DNA from: Nemophila menziesii | Taxonomy: Eukaryota > Streptophyta > Magnoliopsida > Boraginales > Hydrophyllaceae | DNA: 64,000 nt | Assembly: GCA_029959085.1 (NCBI GenBank) | Contig: JARWIR010000017.1 | Location: 20,511,507-20,575,506 of the forward strand | Direction: 5' to 3' | Shown: piece by piece, positions 46,801-59,300 of the stretch | Layout: the number at the start of each line of letters is the position of its first letter | Position numbering within the stretch: the stretch's first letter is position 1 | Notes under the pieces: generated by a model | Databases searched by the model: none | Told to the model about the DNA's origin: nothing | Seen by the model: only the letters and a program-made list of their open reading frames with translations | Translations under genes and position numbers: made by a program

Positions 46801-48460
46801 ACAATAGAAATTGTGTTTTATTACAACAAGCAGAATATCAAACACTTAAGAGTATTTCTTCAGAAGGTATGATTTCTATTATTTATTTATTTTTTTGTTC
46901 AACTTATAGTTAAAATGATTATTTTGATGATGAATGAACCAGACCCATAATTTTAATACAAAAGGTATTATATATCAATGAACATTGATATCATTACATG
47001 CACGGATGATAAGTTGAATGGGATTCAGTTTGATAGTATTTTTTATTGTGATTTTTATCTTTACTTTTTGTTACAATGTAATTTAATAAAGAAGTTTGAT
47101 GGGATAAATTCCATCGATTTGTAAAAACGATGGGATGTTTTGGTAAAGTGATGGGATAAATTCTATTGAAGCAATTTTGGGGTTTTTGTTTGTTTGTCCT
47201 TAATGAATTGAAGAGAATTGACTGATACATAAAGTTTTATCTGATTTGTTCCATTAAATAGTGATAGGATTTTATGCAATCAAATTGTAAATTGATGGGA
47301 TTTATGTGTTTTTTGTTTGTTATAAATGAATTCGATAAAAATATAGTAATAGATTAAGACCTATCTGGTTTTGCAGAAAATGGGGCGAGAGTTCGTTCAA
47401 CGTTAGAGGGACTATTCCAAATTTTGAAGAACAACAATGTAACTGATAGACATATCAATGCATGTCGACAAATTCCTTTTTTTCCACTAATAAAGGGATT
47501 ATATAAAATGAAGGATGAGCTAGATCATATAAAGAAAGATAACACCGCTACCGAAGCAATAATAAAGTCTTATAGCAATAAACAAAAAGGATTAGTAGTG
47601 GCAAGGAAAACAATACCACTAACAAACGAAGACATCAAAATTATAATGGGTGTTGGTGGAGGGGACATACCTACACCATCAAGGGCAAGGGAAGATGCTA
47701 TGAAGTCGGAATTTTACAACTTACAGTTCCCAATAATAAGTCAATCAACTGAAATGCTACCAATCAAGGATCTTAAAGCACGAACTGAAATAATGGCAGG
47801 TGCAGAACAAACAGATGAAAATTTGATTATCTTTGCAAAGCTATTATGCATGTACGGATTGGCGATGATTTTCTACCCCTACAATTCACATAAGGTAGAT
47901 TGGTGGATTATTCCTATCTCGGAAGATCTTGAACATATTTACATGTTTGATTGGAAATCAAGCATTCGTAATGATATAATAAGCTCAATAAGTAAAGGAA
48001 TAACAACCCGTGTGAAAGGACCAACATGCATGCTAGTAGTAAGTATACTATAATTCTTTTCTTGAATATAAAACATATAAGTTATTTATCTTGATTAATA
48101 CACATTCTATTGTGGGAATATAGGCTTTCTTCTTTGAGCATGTTAAAGGTGAAGATGAACATTTCCAAGGATACTGAAATGGATGGACATGACGATATCT
48201 AAAAAAATTATTCGACAGGCTTTGGAAGTAAATGTAAGTTATTTTGGAATGTGTTTAAATAGAATTGATCACATTATAATTTTTAATTGATAATATTAAT
48301 TATTGAAGGTTTCAACTAATGAACTGCAAATTCTTGAGAAAGAAGAAAGATTTTTTAACACAACTGTCGAGCAAGATAATATTTTAGAAGAGGAGGAGAA
48401 ACAGGATGAGGTACGTGACGAAAATGATGAAACTCAAACAACCCAAGATGAAATAAACTA
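46800..48460 (+). CDS. Paralog B of the head-to-head pair: unknown plant gene, partly decayed
   Basis: A leader exon may end at 46866 (CAGAAG/GTATGA), with an acceptor TGGTTTTGCAG at 47375. The long frame 47424-48040 codes for ILKNNNVTDRHINACRQIPF, ARKTIPLTNEDIKIIMGVGG, LIIFAKLLCMYGLAMIFYPY, DWWIIPI and ISSISKGITTRVKGPTCML. The next exon begins at 48123 with AFFFEHVKGEDEHFQGY, where a TGA replaces the expected Trp codon and a further frame shift follows. An acidic tail (ILEEEEKQDEVRDENDETQ) is at 48309-48460. The pattern FFFEH after a splice resembles PMD/Ulp1-linked proteins. Start codon uncertain: homology with paralog A begins about 15 codons before the ATG at 47424. Confidence 0.5.
46980..47290. 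repeat. GATGGGAT-rich repeat in front of paralog B
   Basis: GATGGGATAAATTCCATCG, CGATGGGATGTTTTGG, GTGATGGGATAAATTC and further copies. Each is partly self-complementary (GATGGGA..TCCATC). It lies in the probable 5' intron of paralog B. Confidence 0.6.
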
Positions 48461-48539
48461 AGTTGAAAAATATGAAGGTGAAACAAACTAAGGTGAAACA
48501 AATGTTAACACTAGTGAAACTGTAGAGAGTATAATGATT

Positions 48540-49054
48540 TTATTACTACAATACTTTCATTAACAAGACATGGTACGCCACGAGTTCTAATCAGTGATAA
48601 AGGTACCCACTTCATCAATTTTCAGTTGAGAGCTGCCCTTCATAAGTTGGGGGTGAGACACCGCACTTCAAGCGGTTATCATCCCCAAACTAACGGTCAA
48701 GCTGAAGTTTCTAACCGAGTAATCAAATCTATTCTTGAAAAGACCGTAAACAAAACGAGGAAGGACTGGTCACTAAAACAAGATGATGCTCTCTGGGCTT
48801 ACAGAACAGCATTCAAAACACCAGTTGGGGCATCTCGTTATCGCATGGTCTACGGCAAAGCATGTCATCTTCCTATTAAAATTAAATCACGTGCCTTCTG
48901 GACTATTAAAATGCTGAATCTAAACCCAGACTTGGCCGGAAAACAAAAGTTGATGCAGTTAAATGAATTAGATGAATTTTGTTTCCATGCCTATGATAAT
49001 TCGCGTCTCTACAAGAAGAAAACAAAAAATGGCATGATAAACGAATTCGTTTAA
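48540..49054 (+). pseudogene. Athila-type integrase C-terminal half
   Basis: Starts [20 protein letters not shown] (second catalytic Asp), then [20 protein letters not shown] with the catalytic Glu region [12 protein letters not shown], then [28 protein letters not shown] and [16 protein letters not shown]. This is the integrase of Athila-type Ty3 elements from its core to just before the tail. It is open through a stop at 49052. The first catalytic part, RT and RNase H are missing. It abuts paralog B directly on the left. Confidence 0.88.
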
Positions 49055-50290
<1,236 letters not shown>

Positions 50291-52015
50291 GTGTTCCAAA
50301 TTGGGCTTGTGAAAAAGCTTTTCATAATGCAAAAAACTGTTACTCGGCTGAAATTAACGGTCTTCCATGTGATGAATATGAGTTACCAGATTCAGATATG
50401 TATTTAGATATTATAGATTGGGATTCCGAGATTGCAGATGGAATAAATCCCATCTTAGTTTGTTCACATGCAGGTGTAATTAGATGAAGTACATTCATTG
50501 TGTAAAATTAAGAGGTAGAGTCGTAGATAAGCAATATAAAGAATCAAAGTATGATTTGGCCAAAGGTCTCCAATGAATTATTGAACTTAAGTACCTTTCA
50601 TTATAAATATGTAATTGCTGAAAAGATAAAATAATTTTAGTCAAGTAGCACCCAGAGTTCCCCCAAACACTTCAATGGATTAATCTCGTTATAGTGCCTC
50701 TACGTAAGGGGAAAAGATAGATGGAAATGAAGTGATTATGCGTAGTTGTGATGAAATTTGTTTGATTTAACACATAAGGTACTTTAAATTGTATATATGC
50801 ATGTGTGTTTTTGGTTAAATTAATCACATTCATATGATTTATGCAGACAGTGTTGGATTCAATTGGAGTCTCACTATGGCAAATAGCTGCTGAAAATGGA
50901 GGATCGGATAAAGATGGAGATGATAGATAATTGTTAAGAGTTATGAGGATAGATAATTGAGAAATCATTGGAGTAGGTAAAGTTGTAATAGTTTATTGAG
51001 TTGAAGAAATGTTGTTAACTGGGATTTTTGTTTGTCTAGCTAGACAAATTTTTAAAATGTGAAAGTGTTACTTGGAATGGTGGGCAAGAGTAAGGAAATA
51101 TTCTTGATAAACTCTGACTATCAGTCTCCAAATTAAGCAATATAACTAATTATCTACAGTTAAAAAAAACTTATTATATATGGGTAAGGTTGGATACTTT
51201 TGGAAACAGTAATGGAACCAAGAACAATCTTCTTAATTACAAAACCAATGTTCTCAATTTGCGCACTAAAAAAAAATAGCATTAAAGTACAAACTTTAGA
51301 GATAATAAATTGATAGATAAATAATTAAATTTTCATATTTTTTTAAAGTTTATAAATGAATCTCAACAGTATTATCATCTTTCTCACACCTCTAAATCTT
51401 GAATTTGTCTTGCGAATGCAATTGGTATCCGAAGTTTAACGAAATAACTAATTTTGTGTTATATATAATATTCATTTTTGCATGAATATAGCTCCTGATA
51501 TTTGGAACCTAGCTACATTCTGAATACTATAATTTTAAAGTTCCAAGAAATTTTCTAATTATGAATCTTTTCTGTGAGATTTATGTTTCACTGTAAATTT
51601 AGAACATATTTTTTGTTGAGAGATTGTTCATGCTTGTTAAGAAGGCTACAATTTTTTCCCAAGCCTAGATTAATTCGAGGACACCAACATGACACAAAAT
51701 TACACCTATATATTATATCAAAGATTCTTAAGCAATTCGATGATTACGTGTTGGATTCTAACAAACTTTGTAGTAGTTTAAATGAAGTTTTTGTGTTATA
51801 TAGTGTTTTTTCACGTTGGAATTTTTTGTGTTGCTGTTATTTCTAGAATTGTAATAATAGTAGGGAGTGGTCAACAATGACTGGTATGTCATGAAACGAC
51901 AAGGTAACTCACAAATCACAATTCATCTTTACAATAAATTAAGATAATTAATTTTTCATTGTTCTAGACAATGTATGTCATTTCGAAATAATTTAGAATA
52001 TGAATGAAACACTTC
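50291..52015. other. Mostly non-coding; possible further gene scraps
   Basis: Directly after the MCM3 piece, plus-strand 50310-50480 stays open as [37 protein letters not shown] and DWDSEIADGINPI, which looks protein-derived but which I cannot place. A short TVLDSIGVSLWQIAAENGG stretch is at 50849-50905. From 51000 to 52015 I see only AT-rich DNA. Confidence 0.35.
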
Positions 52016-52019
52016 AAAC

Positions 52020-52385
52020 TTGAATCTTCGGTGAAAGAACAAATCTCATCTCAAATAAAAAATAGAGATGGGACAAATCCCATCTCAAATTTTGTTTCGA
52101 AGGCTCTACAAACAAAATCGGAGTAGGAATAATAAAATTGGACGGAACAATCCTATCAATCCCACGACCTGCATACATAACCCCACCAGGTCAAACCTTT
52201 TTACCTCGCGAAACAGCACATCATCATCTCCAGCACATTATACTTTTAATTAGTTTTACAATAGAGATAAGACAAATCTCATCTTTGTTATACAATAGAG
52301 ATGGGATAAATCGCATCTCAGTATTAAAATGTAGATGAGACAAATTCATCTCAATCTTAAAATTAGAGATGGGACAAAATCACAT
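52020..52385. repeat. Degenerate GAGATGGGACAAATCCCATCTC repeat cluster
   Basis: At least five variants of AGAGATGGGACAAATC and TCCCATCTCA in about 360 bp, each able to fold back on itself. Related words occur in the two paralog genes. It ends where an A-rich stretch leads to the half foldback element. Confidence 0.6.
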
Positions 52386-52498
52386 TTAAAAAAAATCAAA
52401 AAAATTTAAAAAATCAAAAAATCAAAAAAATTATAGACGTAAATATTATTTTGTCTCATCTAAAAATGTAATTTTTTTATTTTTATGATTTTTTTAAA

Positions 52499-52721
52499 AT
52501 TAGTTATGACGATTTAAAAAAAATTTCTCGCACGTGTGCGTGCGATGAAATTAGTAGTAGGTGGATTTTCACATCTATGATAATGTTTGATTTAAATGTG
52601 AATAAATATTTGATCAAAGACAACAACTACAATAAAGGTATTATTATAATTTTTTCATCTAAATTATTGTATAATCTAAATGGAAAGTTGGTTTGTTATT
52701 TTAATTTAACAGGACATTAAC
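52499..52721. mobile_element. Half copy of the foldback MITE
   Basis: Corresponds to the right arm of 34752-35213: CACGTGTGCGTGCGATGAAATTAGTAGTAGGTGGATTT, then CAAAGACAACAACTA and the end ACAGGACATTAAC at 52721. The left arm is missing or replaced by A/T-rich DNA. It differs from the full copy by more substitutions than the two arms of that copy differ from each other. Confidence 0.85.
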
Positions 52722-53224
52722 CCATAATAATATCCACCATTTTTTACGAAACACAACATTACAATAGTAGTATATGATTGTAATTAGCTAACAAATAATC
52801 ATAATTAGCTTTAGTATAAGGGTTATGCATGTTTGGATTACTAAAGAAATATGTAACATTTAGACTTTTTTTTGGCAAACAATATGTAAGATTTAGACAA
52901 GAAAGGAGAGATGTCGAGAGTGAGGATAAAATATGTAATGGAAAAATAAACGGACGGAGTAAAGAAGGAGTTTTATATATCGTTTAATTTTTATTATAGA
53001 TACAGTACTTAAGTTGGTCAGTCGGGTTTTTATTAAACTTCACAACCCGAGGTTCAAAGACTTGGGTCCGTGTTCTTTTTTAACTAATGATAACATTAGA
53101 TTTGAGTAACTCTACTTCTTTCTTTCTTAGCCTAGTTTTGTAGAGTAATTATATATACCACCCAAAATCATACAAATGTATTAGCTTAGTTGCTCAATAC
53201 TCTGGCCCTACTCATTACTATAGA
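52722..53224. other. No gene seen
   Basis: AT-rich. Around 53133 GAGTAATTATATATACCACCC resembles the end of the MITE at 54406, but a partner end is not visible. Confidence 0.3.
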
Positions 53225-53398
53225 CAGGGGCGGATCTACCTTATAGAAATTGGGGCCTAGGCCCCCCCAAAATTTTTAAAAAGTAATTTTTCACTCTTAT
53301 AAAAATATAAAAATAAAATGTAATAACCTTTTGGCCCCCCCAAACTTTTCAAAATTTTGTATTGGCCCCCCAAAGTTAAAACTCTGGTTCCGTCCCTG
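53225..53398. mobile_element. Short hAT-type MITE (174 bp)
   Basis: Begins CAGGGGCGGATCTACC and ends GGTTCCGTCCCTG, imperfect terminal inverted repeats. Perfect 8-bp target duplication ACTATAGA at 53217-53224 and 53399-53406. The interior has two GGCCCCCC blocks. This short repeat type is widespread in plant genomes. Confidence 0.9.
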
Positions 53399-53406
53399 AC
53401 TATAGA

Positions 53407-54405
53407 CCATTTAACTGTTTGAAAATTGAAACCAAGCGATCGACAATGTCAACTGGACGTACTAATTGCAGGGCCTAGTATATTTAGAGTATATCTAGAA
53501 AGATAATGGATGTACTAATTGCATTTACTTAATGCTTGTGTTAGCTGGTGTATATAAGCTGGACGTTGCCTTTTGGATTTCATCCTGCAAGAGCCTCATT
53601 CTGGATCAACGGATAGGGCTGTAGTGATATACGGCACACCTTGATAACAAACTCAAGCAGTTCAGAGCCTCCTCCAAATATTTATACTTCATGCAGAAAC
53701 AATAACTGCGTCAAATTATTAAACCACTAATTTTTCAGTTAGTAACTGAAAGGATATGAAATGATTGTTTTTCAATTCGTTTTGACTTCTCTCAGAGTTT
53801 CAATAACTGCATTCTTCTTGTATACCAGTCTCTTTTTTTCTGCTATTTCATTGGGACCTCGGAATTCATAGCGCAACCTTTGGGTAATATTTATTCGGGT
53901 CATGCACAAACTGACTATGTTTGAACACTATATGTATATCTGGTTGAGTGATAGTAAGATAAAATAGATTCCCAGTGGATGCTCACATTGATGGACTATG
54001 AAGGGACTCACAAATTCCAAGTTGATAAATTTAGGTGTATGTACTTTGGAAACTCACATGGTTTGGAAATTGGAACCTAATTGTTTGATACATTTAGTAT
54101 GTCATAAATAATTTCATTATGATATTCATTTTTTTTTTTGTTCGAAAATTATGATATTCATATACCTTTTTGTGAAAGTGATAGTTCAATTCCCAGAAAG
54201 TACCTGAGTGATACAAAGATAATTTTTCTGGATGAAGGAATTTAGATTTGGAAATATATTCATAAACATTTCATCCAATAATCTATTCAGCAACTAGACA
54301 TGTAATACTGGCTTAAGATCATATCAACGGTAAACAATTTAAATAGGAGAACTATGGATTATCTCAATGTGAATCTTTATTAGAAAAAATCCATATATCC
54401 TAAGA
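53407..54405. other. No gene seen
   Basis: No long frame. A promoter-like TGTATATAAGC occurs near 53550 but no coding sequence follows on the plus strand. Confidence 0.35.
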
Positions 54406-54606
54406 GAGTAATGTTATATACCATCTAAAATCATACCATCTAATTACCACCAATGACGTAGAATAAATTGGTTGACAATAAATCGTTAATCAGATAAGAT
54501 AAGAAAAATAAATTGATTAACTATTTATAATTAACCAATTCACGTCACGTCATAGATGGTATACTTGGGTAGTATAATTTTGGATGGTATATATATATTA
54601 TTACTC
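54406..54606. mobile_element. MITE with long imperfect terminal inverted repeats (about 200 bp)
   Basis: Left end GAGTAATGTTATATACCATC, right end complement GAGTAATAATATATATATACC; both continue with CCAAAATTATA-type sequence. Inner arms AATTGGTT..AATAAATC and GATT..AACCAATT also pair. No coding capacity. Target duplication not clear. Confidence 0.7.
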
Positions 54607-54865
54607 ATCTTAAGATATGATACCCAATAATGTTTTTTTAGATTTGAGCGATAAAAAAGAAAATAGAAATTATGCTTTTACTGTGATAAAGGTCCAAAAA
54701 TATTTTTATAGGTGGGTTATATTTTGAATATAATCTAAATGTTCCCATCAAAAAGTTAAATATGTCATGGGTGTTATAAACTAGAATGATATAAACTAAA
54801 CTAGATGGAAAAATATGGAGAGAGCAATAACATTATAAACTAAAGAGGAAGAAGAAGATAAAGAT
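54607..54865. other. No gene seen
   Basis: AT-rich spacer. Confidence 0.3.
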
Positions 54866-55290
54866 GAAGAGAGAATTATATTATTCTTATATTCCAAAAT
54901 CATGAACTAACACTATTACAATGAAAATGTCATCTATTTATAGGAAAATGAATGACCCTTCACTTGTCTTTGGAAAACCTTTGTCCTTTGGACATCCATC
55001 TTATTATATTTATTCATAATACTCCCCTTGGATGTCCATCCATTAGAAAATATGTCTCGTTAAAACCTTGCCAAGAAAACCCTGTGGGATAAAAACTTAG
55101 TCAAAGGGAAAAGAGTACATATAGATGGAACTAATCATATTGGAACGCTGCCTCGTTAAAACCTTGCCAAGAAAACCCATTAGGAGAAAACTTGGACGAA
55201 GGGAGAAGAGTACAGTCTTGTTTACACTCCCCCTCATGTTGGCAAGAGATCTCTTAGTTGTTGTATTTCAATATTGTGTACCTACATTGT
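54866..55290 (-). mobile_element. Ty1/copia LTR fragment
   Basis: Contains two similar segments with CTCGTTAAAACCTTGCCAAGAAAAC and AAGGGAAAAGAGTACA, and ACTCCCCCTCATGTTGGCAAGAG, a sequence pattern I know from plant copia LTRs. The right side is cut by the CACTA terminus at 55292. No internal region of this element is present. Strand is my best reading only. Confidence 0.6.
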
Positions 55291-55291
55291 G

Positions 55292-55610
55292 CACTACTGA
55301 AAACAGCATGTTTACCAACAGAAGATTTAGCGACGACCCATACTTCGCCGCTAATTTTTCAAATTAGCGACGACAGGTTTTTACCGGCGAAAAATATATC
55401 GTCGTTAACTAGCGACGCGGTAATTCGTTGTTGATTGGGTGTTTTTCGCCGCTAATTATTATTTTTTAAATTTGATTTTTTTTAATCTTCGATGTGTCGT
55501 CGCTATATTTGCGACACAGTATGTCGTCGCTATTTTTGTTGATTAGCGACGATACGAGTGGGTTACCGACGATTTACGAGTCGTTGCTAATTAAAAAACC
55601 TATTTAAGGG
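55292..55610. mobile_element. CACTA-type terminus with GCGACGA subterminal repeats
   Basis: Starts CACTACTGAAAACAGC at 55292, followed by many TTAGCGACGAC / GTCGTCGCTA words to about 55590. The matching far end is not found in the window, so it is a broken copy. Distinct subfamily from the elements at 35.5 and 57.3 kb, whose repeat word is GTCGCTA. Confidence 0.65.
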
Positions 55611-55639
55611 ATACAGCAGGTTTTTTAACTCACAAAACA

Positions 55640-56130
55640 CCCAAAAACCCCAAAATTTTTTAATGACATCCATGCGAAAAACCAAAAATTTTACGGTACG
55701 TTGGATTGCCAGATTGTTTTCCAAGATTCGTCGTTCTCAACTTCCCTTTTGGAAGGGATTTTTCCTTCCTTGTCACTCTTTTATTGTACCAGAGTTTAGT
55801 ATCCCGACTTAGTGGTATACTTACCATCCCTCGTATGAGGTCATATTCTTTATCTAACTGCAAAATTGGTATCTTAATAATGTCATTAATTAGGTTTTTA
55901 GGGCATTACTTGTAAATGACATTTTGATCCCAGCCCGTCATCTCACTATTGCGCCACAACTTCCACATCACAGTTTTTTGGCTTGTCAAGTTTAATATTC
56001 TTACCGACCCATGCATCTTCCTAATTTTTCTTTGCTAAACCATTACCAATATGCCAAATACATTCTTTCTTCAGTAACCGGAGACCCTTGAAGATACTAG
56101 CCCACCTCTAATATAAAACTTCCATTATAT
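55640..56130 (-). pseudogene. LINE fragment upstream of the zf-RVT domain
   Basis: Minus strand reads WASIFKGLRLLKKECIWHIG, NGLAKKN, EDAWVGKNIKLDKP and later IIKIPILQLDKEYDLIRGM, the stretch that links RT and zf-RVT in plant LINEs. Four or more stops. It lies just downstream of the glycine-rich gene, on the same strand. Confidence 0.65.
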
Positions 56131-56340
56131 GGCGGTTGCAAATTTAAGAATTCATTTAAAACAAACTAATTTAACATTATTACTCATGCATGTACAAAGT
56201 ACTTATTACACTCACTCAGATTATGAGAATAGTGATTTTGCATAGAGATCAAGTTGGCTTGTAGTTGTGGACTGGGCCGGCCCAGCTGGGAGAGCTTGGC
56301 TTCAGGCATTGCATCCACGGCTAGCTTGACCAGCATATGA

Positions 56341-56876
56341 TCAGCAGCATCTTCGACAATTACGCCTATTATAGTCACGACGACAGTTGCAATCACGACA
56401 ATATCCACGGCCACCGCCTCCACCACCACCACCACCACCACCACCAAATCCGCCGCCACCACCACCACCACCTGGGTACTTAGCATCATTTACTCCACTT
56501 GACTCCTCAGCATGCTTAGCTGCACATTACAATATTGTACACAAGACCCACGTAAGTAATGTACCATGCAGATTGTGATATACATGTCACAAACAGGCCC
56601 GAATGCACTTGGCTGGGACTAGCCCAACCAGGGGCCGGCCTGAAACGCATGTAGAAATAAAAATTGAATGCGTATTTATTATTCCTCTCACATTGAAATG
56701 TCTGCATGTATAATTTAAACTTGTTAAAAATAGTAATCTGTGCAGTATATACGAAGAAACTTACTTGAGTCGAATGAAGCAGAAGTCTGTGGCAGGTCCT
56801 TCGCTGCCACCTCTGAGGTGACGAAGAGAAGTATAGCCACCGAAAGGCAAAGGAAAATTACAATCTTGCTACTCAT
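56341..56876 (-). CDS. Secreted glycine- and cysteine-rich protein, two exons
   Basis: Exon 1 is 56876-56765 and exon 2 is 56519-56341, with donor CTCAA/GTAAGT and acceptor TGTGCAG. The protein has 96 residues. Residues 1-25 (MSSKIVIFLCLSVAILLFVT SEVAA in two parts) are a clear signal peptide, followed by KDLPQTSASFDS. Gly runs stand at 54-61 and 63-74. The tail YCRDCNC...NCRRCC is Cys/Arg-rich. This is the layout of the small plant GRP family (AtGRP3-like, carrot DC7.1-like), secreted to the cell wall, where some members bind wall-associated kinases or change in stress. A TGA follows directly after the final CC, yet the frame continues with SYAGQASRGCNA, like the usual family ending, so the stop may be a recent change. 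Gly codons are a GGT repeat prone to slippage. Confidence 0.85.
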
Positions 56877-56946
56877 TTTCTTTCTGATTTTGTTGGACGT
56901 TAGAAACTGTTTTTGAAGGATGAGAAAGTTGATACTTTGGTCTATC

Positions 56947-56954
56947 TATTTATA
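56947..56954 (-). promoter_or_regulatory. TATA box of the glycine-rich protein gene
   Basis: TATAAATA on the minus strand, about 70 bases before the ATG at 56876, leaving a leader of about 40 bases (TTCTCATCCTTC...AACGTCCAACAAAATC). No other promoter words were checked. Confidence 0.7.
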
Positions 56955-57899
56955 GAAAGATAGTAAGATACAGGAGAAGGGGAGCGTAAGTGCACCCCGA
57001 GGTGTGCTGACCCATAATTTAGTTAGACAAGTTTAAGGGCAGATCCACGACTGTCATGGGCTGCAATCTCTAGTAATTTCAATAATTGTTTGGATATAAT
57101 CTGAATTATTCCAGATTACATTTTTGGCAAAAATAAATTTTATTATTAGAATCTAAAGCCATGTTTGTTTTTATTTAACAGAGTCTTAATCAATATGTTT
57201 CGATAATATATTTAATAAGCAATATAATTTTTTTCAATTAAAATACAAGTTTTTAACATTTTCAAGAAACTTCCTCGACTTGTAAAGGAAAAAGAATAGA
57301 ATACTATGCTACCGTGTTGATCTCTAGCGACAGCCAAACTGGTCGCTAGAGGTGTAATCAACGGTCAGCAAAGGATCGTTTTTAGATTTAGCAGTCGCTA
57401 TTATTTTATTGTTAAGGGACTCAATCTGAGAGCACCAGGGAAAGAGCGGTCGCTAAAGTGTGGATCATTTATGGACCACGTGTGTGGTCACTATTGGTGG
57501 TACATTATTGACCACTTATATGGTCGGGAGTGTGTATCAACCAATTCCGACCACAGGTATAGTCGGTAAAGAACTTCACTTCATTAGCGACTATTATTGT
57601 GGTCGTTGAAGAACTTTATATTTTTACTGGTTGAACTTTGGTCGGTAAGGAAATGAGTCTTTAGAGACCACATAGTGGTCGCTAAAGGCTTGTTTTACAT
57701 AAAAACAAAAGGAATATTAGATTAATAAATTTGAATTTTTTTTTACTAGCTAAACCCAACTTATACAAACAAGCATATAAAATATCGATTTATCAACAAA
57801 AGACACTGAAATTGAAAAATCAACACAGTTTAGTTATAGTTTAATACAAATTAATTTGTGAGTCTAGTTTATTTCGTATCTATTCCTTTAAAGATCATC

Positions 57900-59300
57900 G
57901 TGGGATCAATCAAAATATTATTTCTCAAACTTGATGTAGAACCATCGTAAAATTTATGTGCCTTCAACCATACTGGAAATATATCTCGCTTATTCAACTC
58001 ATCGTATATTTTGCTTTCAGTTTTTTCACCCTACACCTCATATTTGTAATCAACTACAATTCCTTACGAATGCACACATCCTCCAAATCTTGTCAAGCCT
58101 TCATATTGTCTTTATTAATTTTAATGTCAAGGCCCAATACTGTACCAAGTAGGTTATCACATTTATTCTTCTTGTAATGCATAACATCGATATTGTGTCT
58201 CAACAAGTCTTCCGACCAATATGGTAAATCGTAGATTATATATGTTTCTTCTAGTTAAATTGTTGAATGCATGTTCACTTTATTGCCTTGTCACTTAAAT
58301 CCTTGTGTTTTTCAAGAAATATGCAGGTCAAATGGCCAAGTTGTATTTGAGTACTTGCCAGATTTTACTTCCTAGGAGGAGCTCCATTCTCTCACTACAC
58401 ATACAAAGTATGTTTTGTAGAAAAGGATATAAAAGTGGTAACCATCATCTGTGATCAAAATACACTATCCATTTTTTAATAGTAAGGGGAGATATAGAAT
58501 CTATACATCTGGGACAAGTCTTGTAACCTTGAGCCGATCAACCCAATGTGTATGATCTCGCTGAATAATCATTTATTGTATATAATACCCAACCACACAT
58601 AATAAATACTTACTGCTTATGTGTAGCATAAGTAGGGATGTAAGTACTCCACAACATGTTCAACTCATCTATCATTGGACAAAGAATTACATCCAAATCT
58701 TTACTTGGACAACTCGGACCAGAAAATCAATATCATTAACATAAACGTGGATTCTTTCATATGAAAATACGGTGATAATTTATATGTGATCAATACAACT
58801 GGACACATGTTATACAGGTTGTTTTTCCCTGAAAATGGACAAAGTCTATCTATGGTCAAGCCCAAACAAACATTACGAGGCTATATAGCAAATTTTACGT
58901 GTTGATCGTCAAACACCTTCCAATTTATACCATCATCTGGATGATAAAATATATATTTTCATATGTTGATTGTCCACTCTTGTGCAAATCATATCCTTTG
59001 CAGTGTGCCTTGAAGCGTACAATTGATGTACCCTAGGGGCAATAGGAAAATATCGTAATTTTTATGTAACACTTTCTTCCCCTTCTTCGGGTCATTCAAA
59101 TTGGACAAACATCCACTTATTTGTACTCCTACCAATACAAAACATAATTGTTCAAACATAAAGCAATCATTTTGGACCCTAAACTCAAACTCTTTAACTT
59201 CTTGTTAGATTTTTCATATGATGTGGGTAAGGTATGCCCTTCTGATAAACACAACTCAACAACCATAAGAATTCTGTGAAGGAAGTATTTGTCCACTTAT
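57900..59300 (-). pseudogene. TNP2-type CACTA transposase relic
   Basis: Minus-strand pieces in order: YFPIAPRVHQLYASRHTAKD near 59030, GPSCPSKDLDVILCPMIDEL near 58700, then LPYWSEDLLRHNIDVMHYKK near 58200 and CDNLLGTVLGLDIKINKDNM, QDLEDVCIRKEL after it. These are the conserved blocks of the plant TNP2 transposase family, including the D.MH motif. Stops occur in every part. The first and last parts of the protein are missing. Confidence 0.85.

Noticed and set aside
52375..52440. Possible CRISPR-like or satellite array of ATCAAAAAA units
   Set aside because: It is a simple A-rich low-complexity stretch in a plant genome, without regular spacers.
56387..56578. Plus-strand frame with a long proline run (extensin-like)
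   Set aside because: It is the reverse complement of the glycine codons of the GRP gene; it has no signal peptide and no SPPP repeat pattern.
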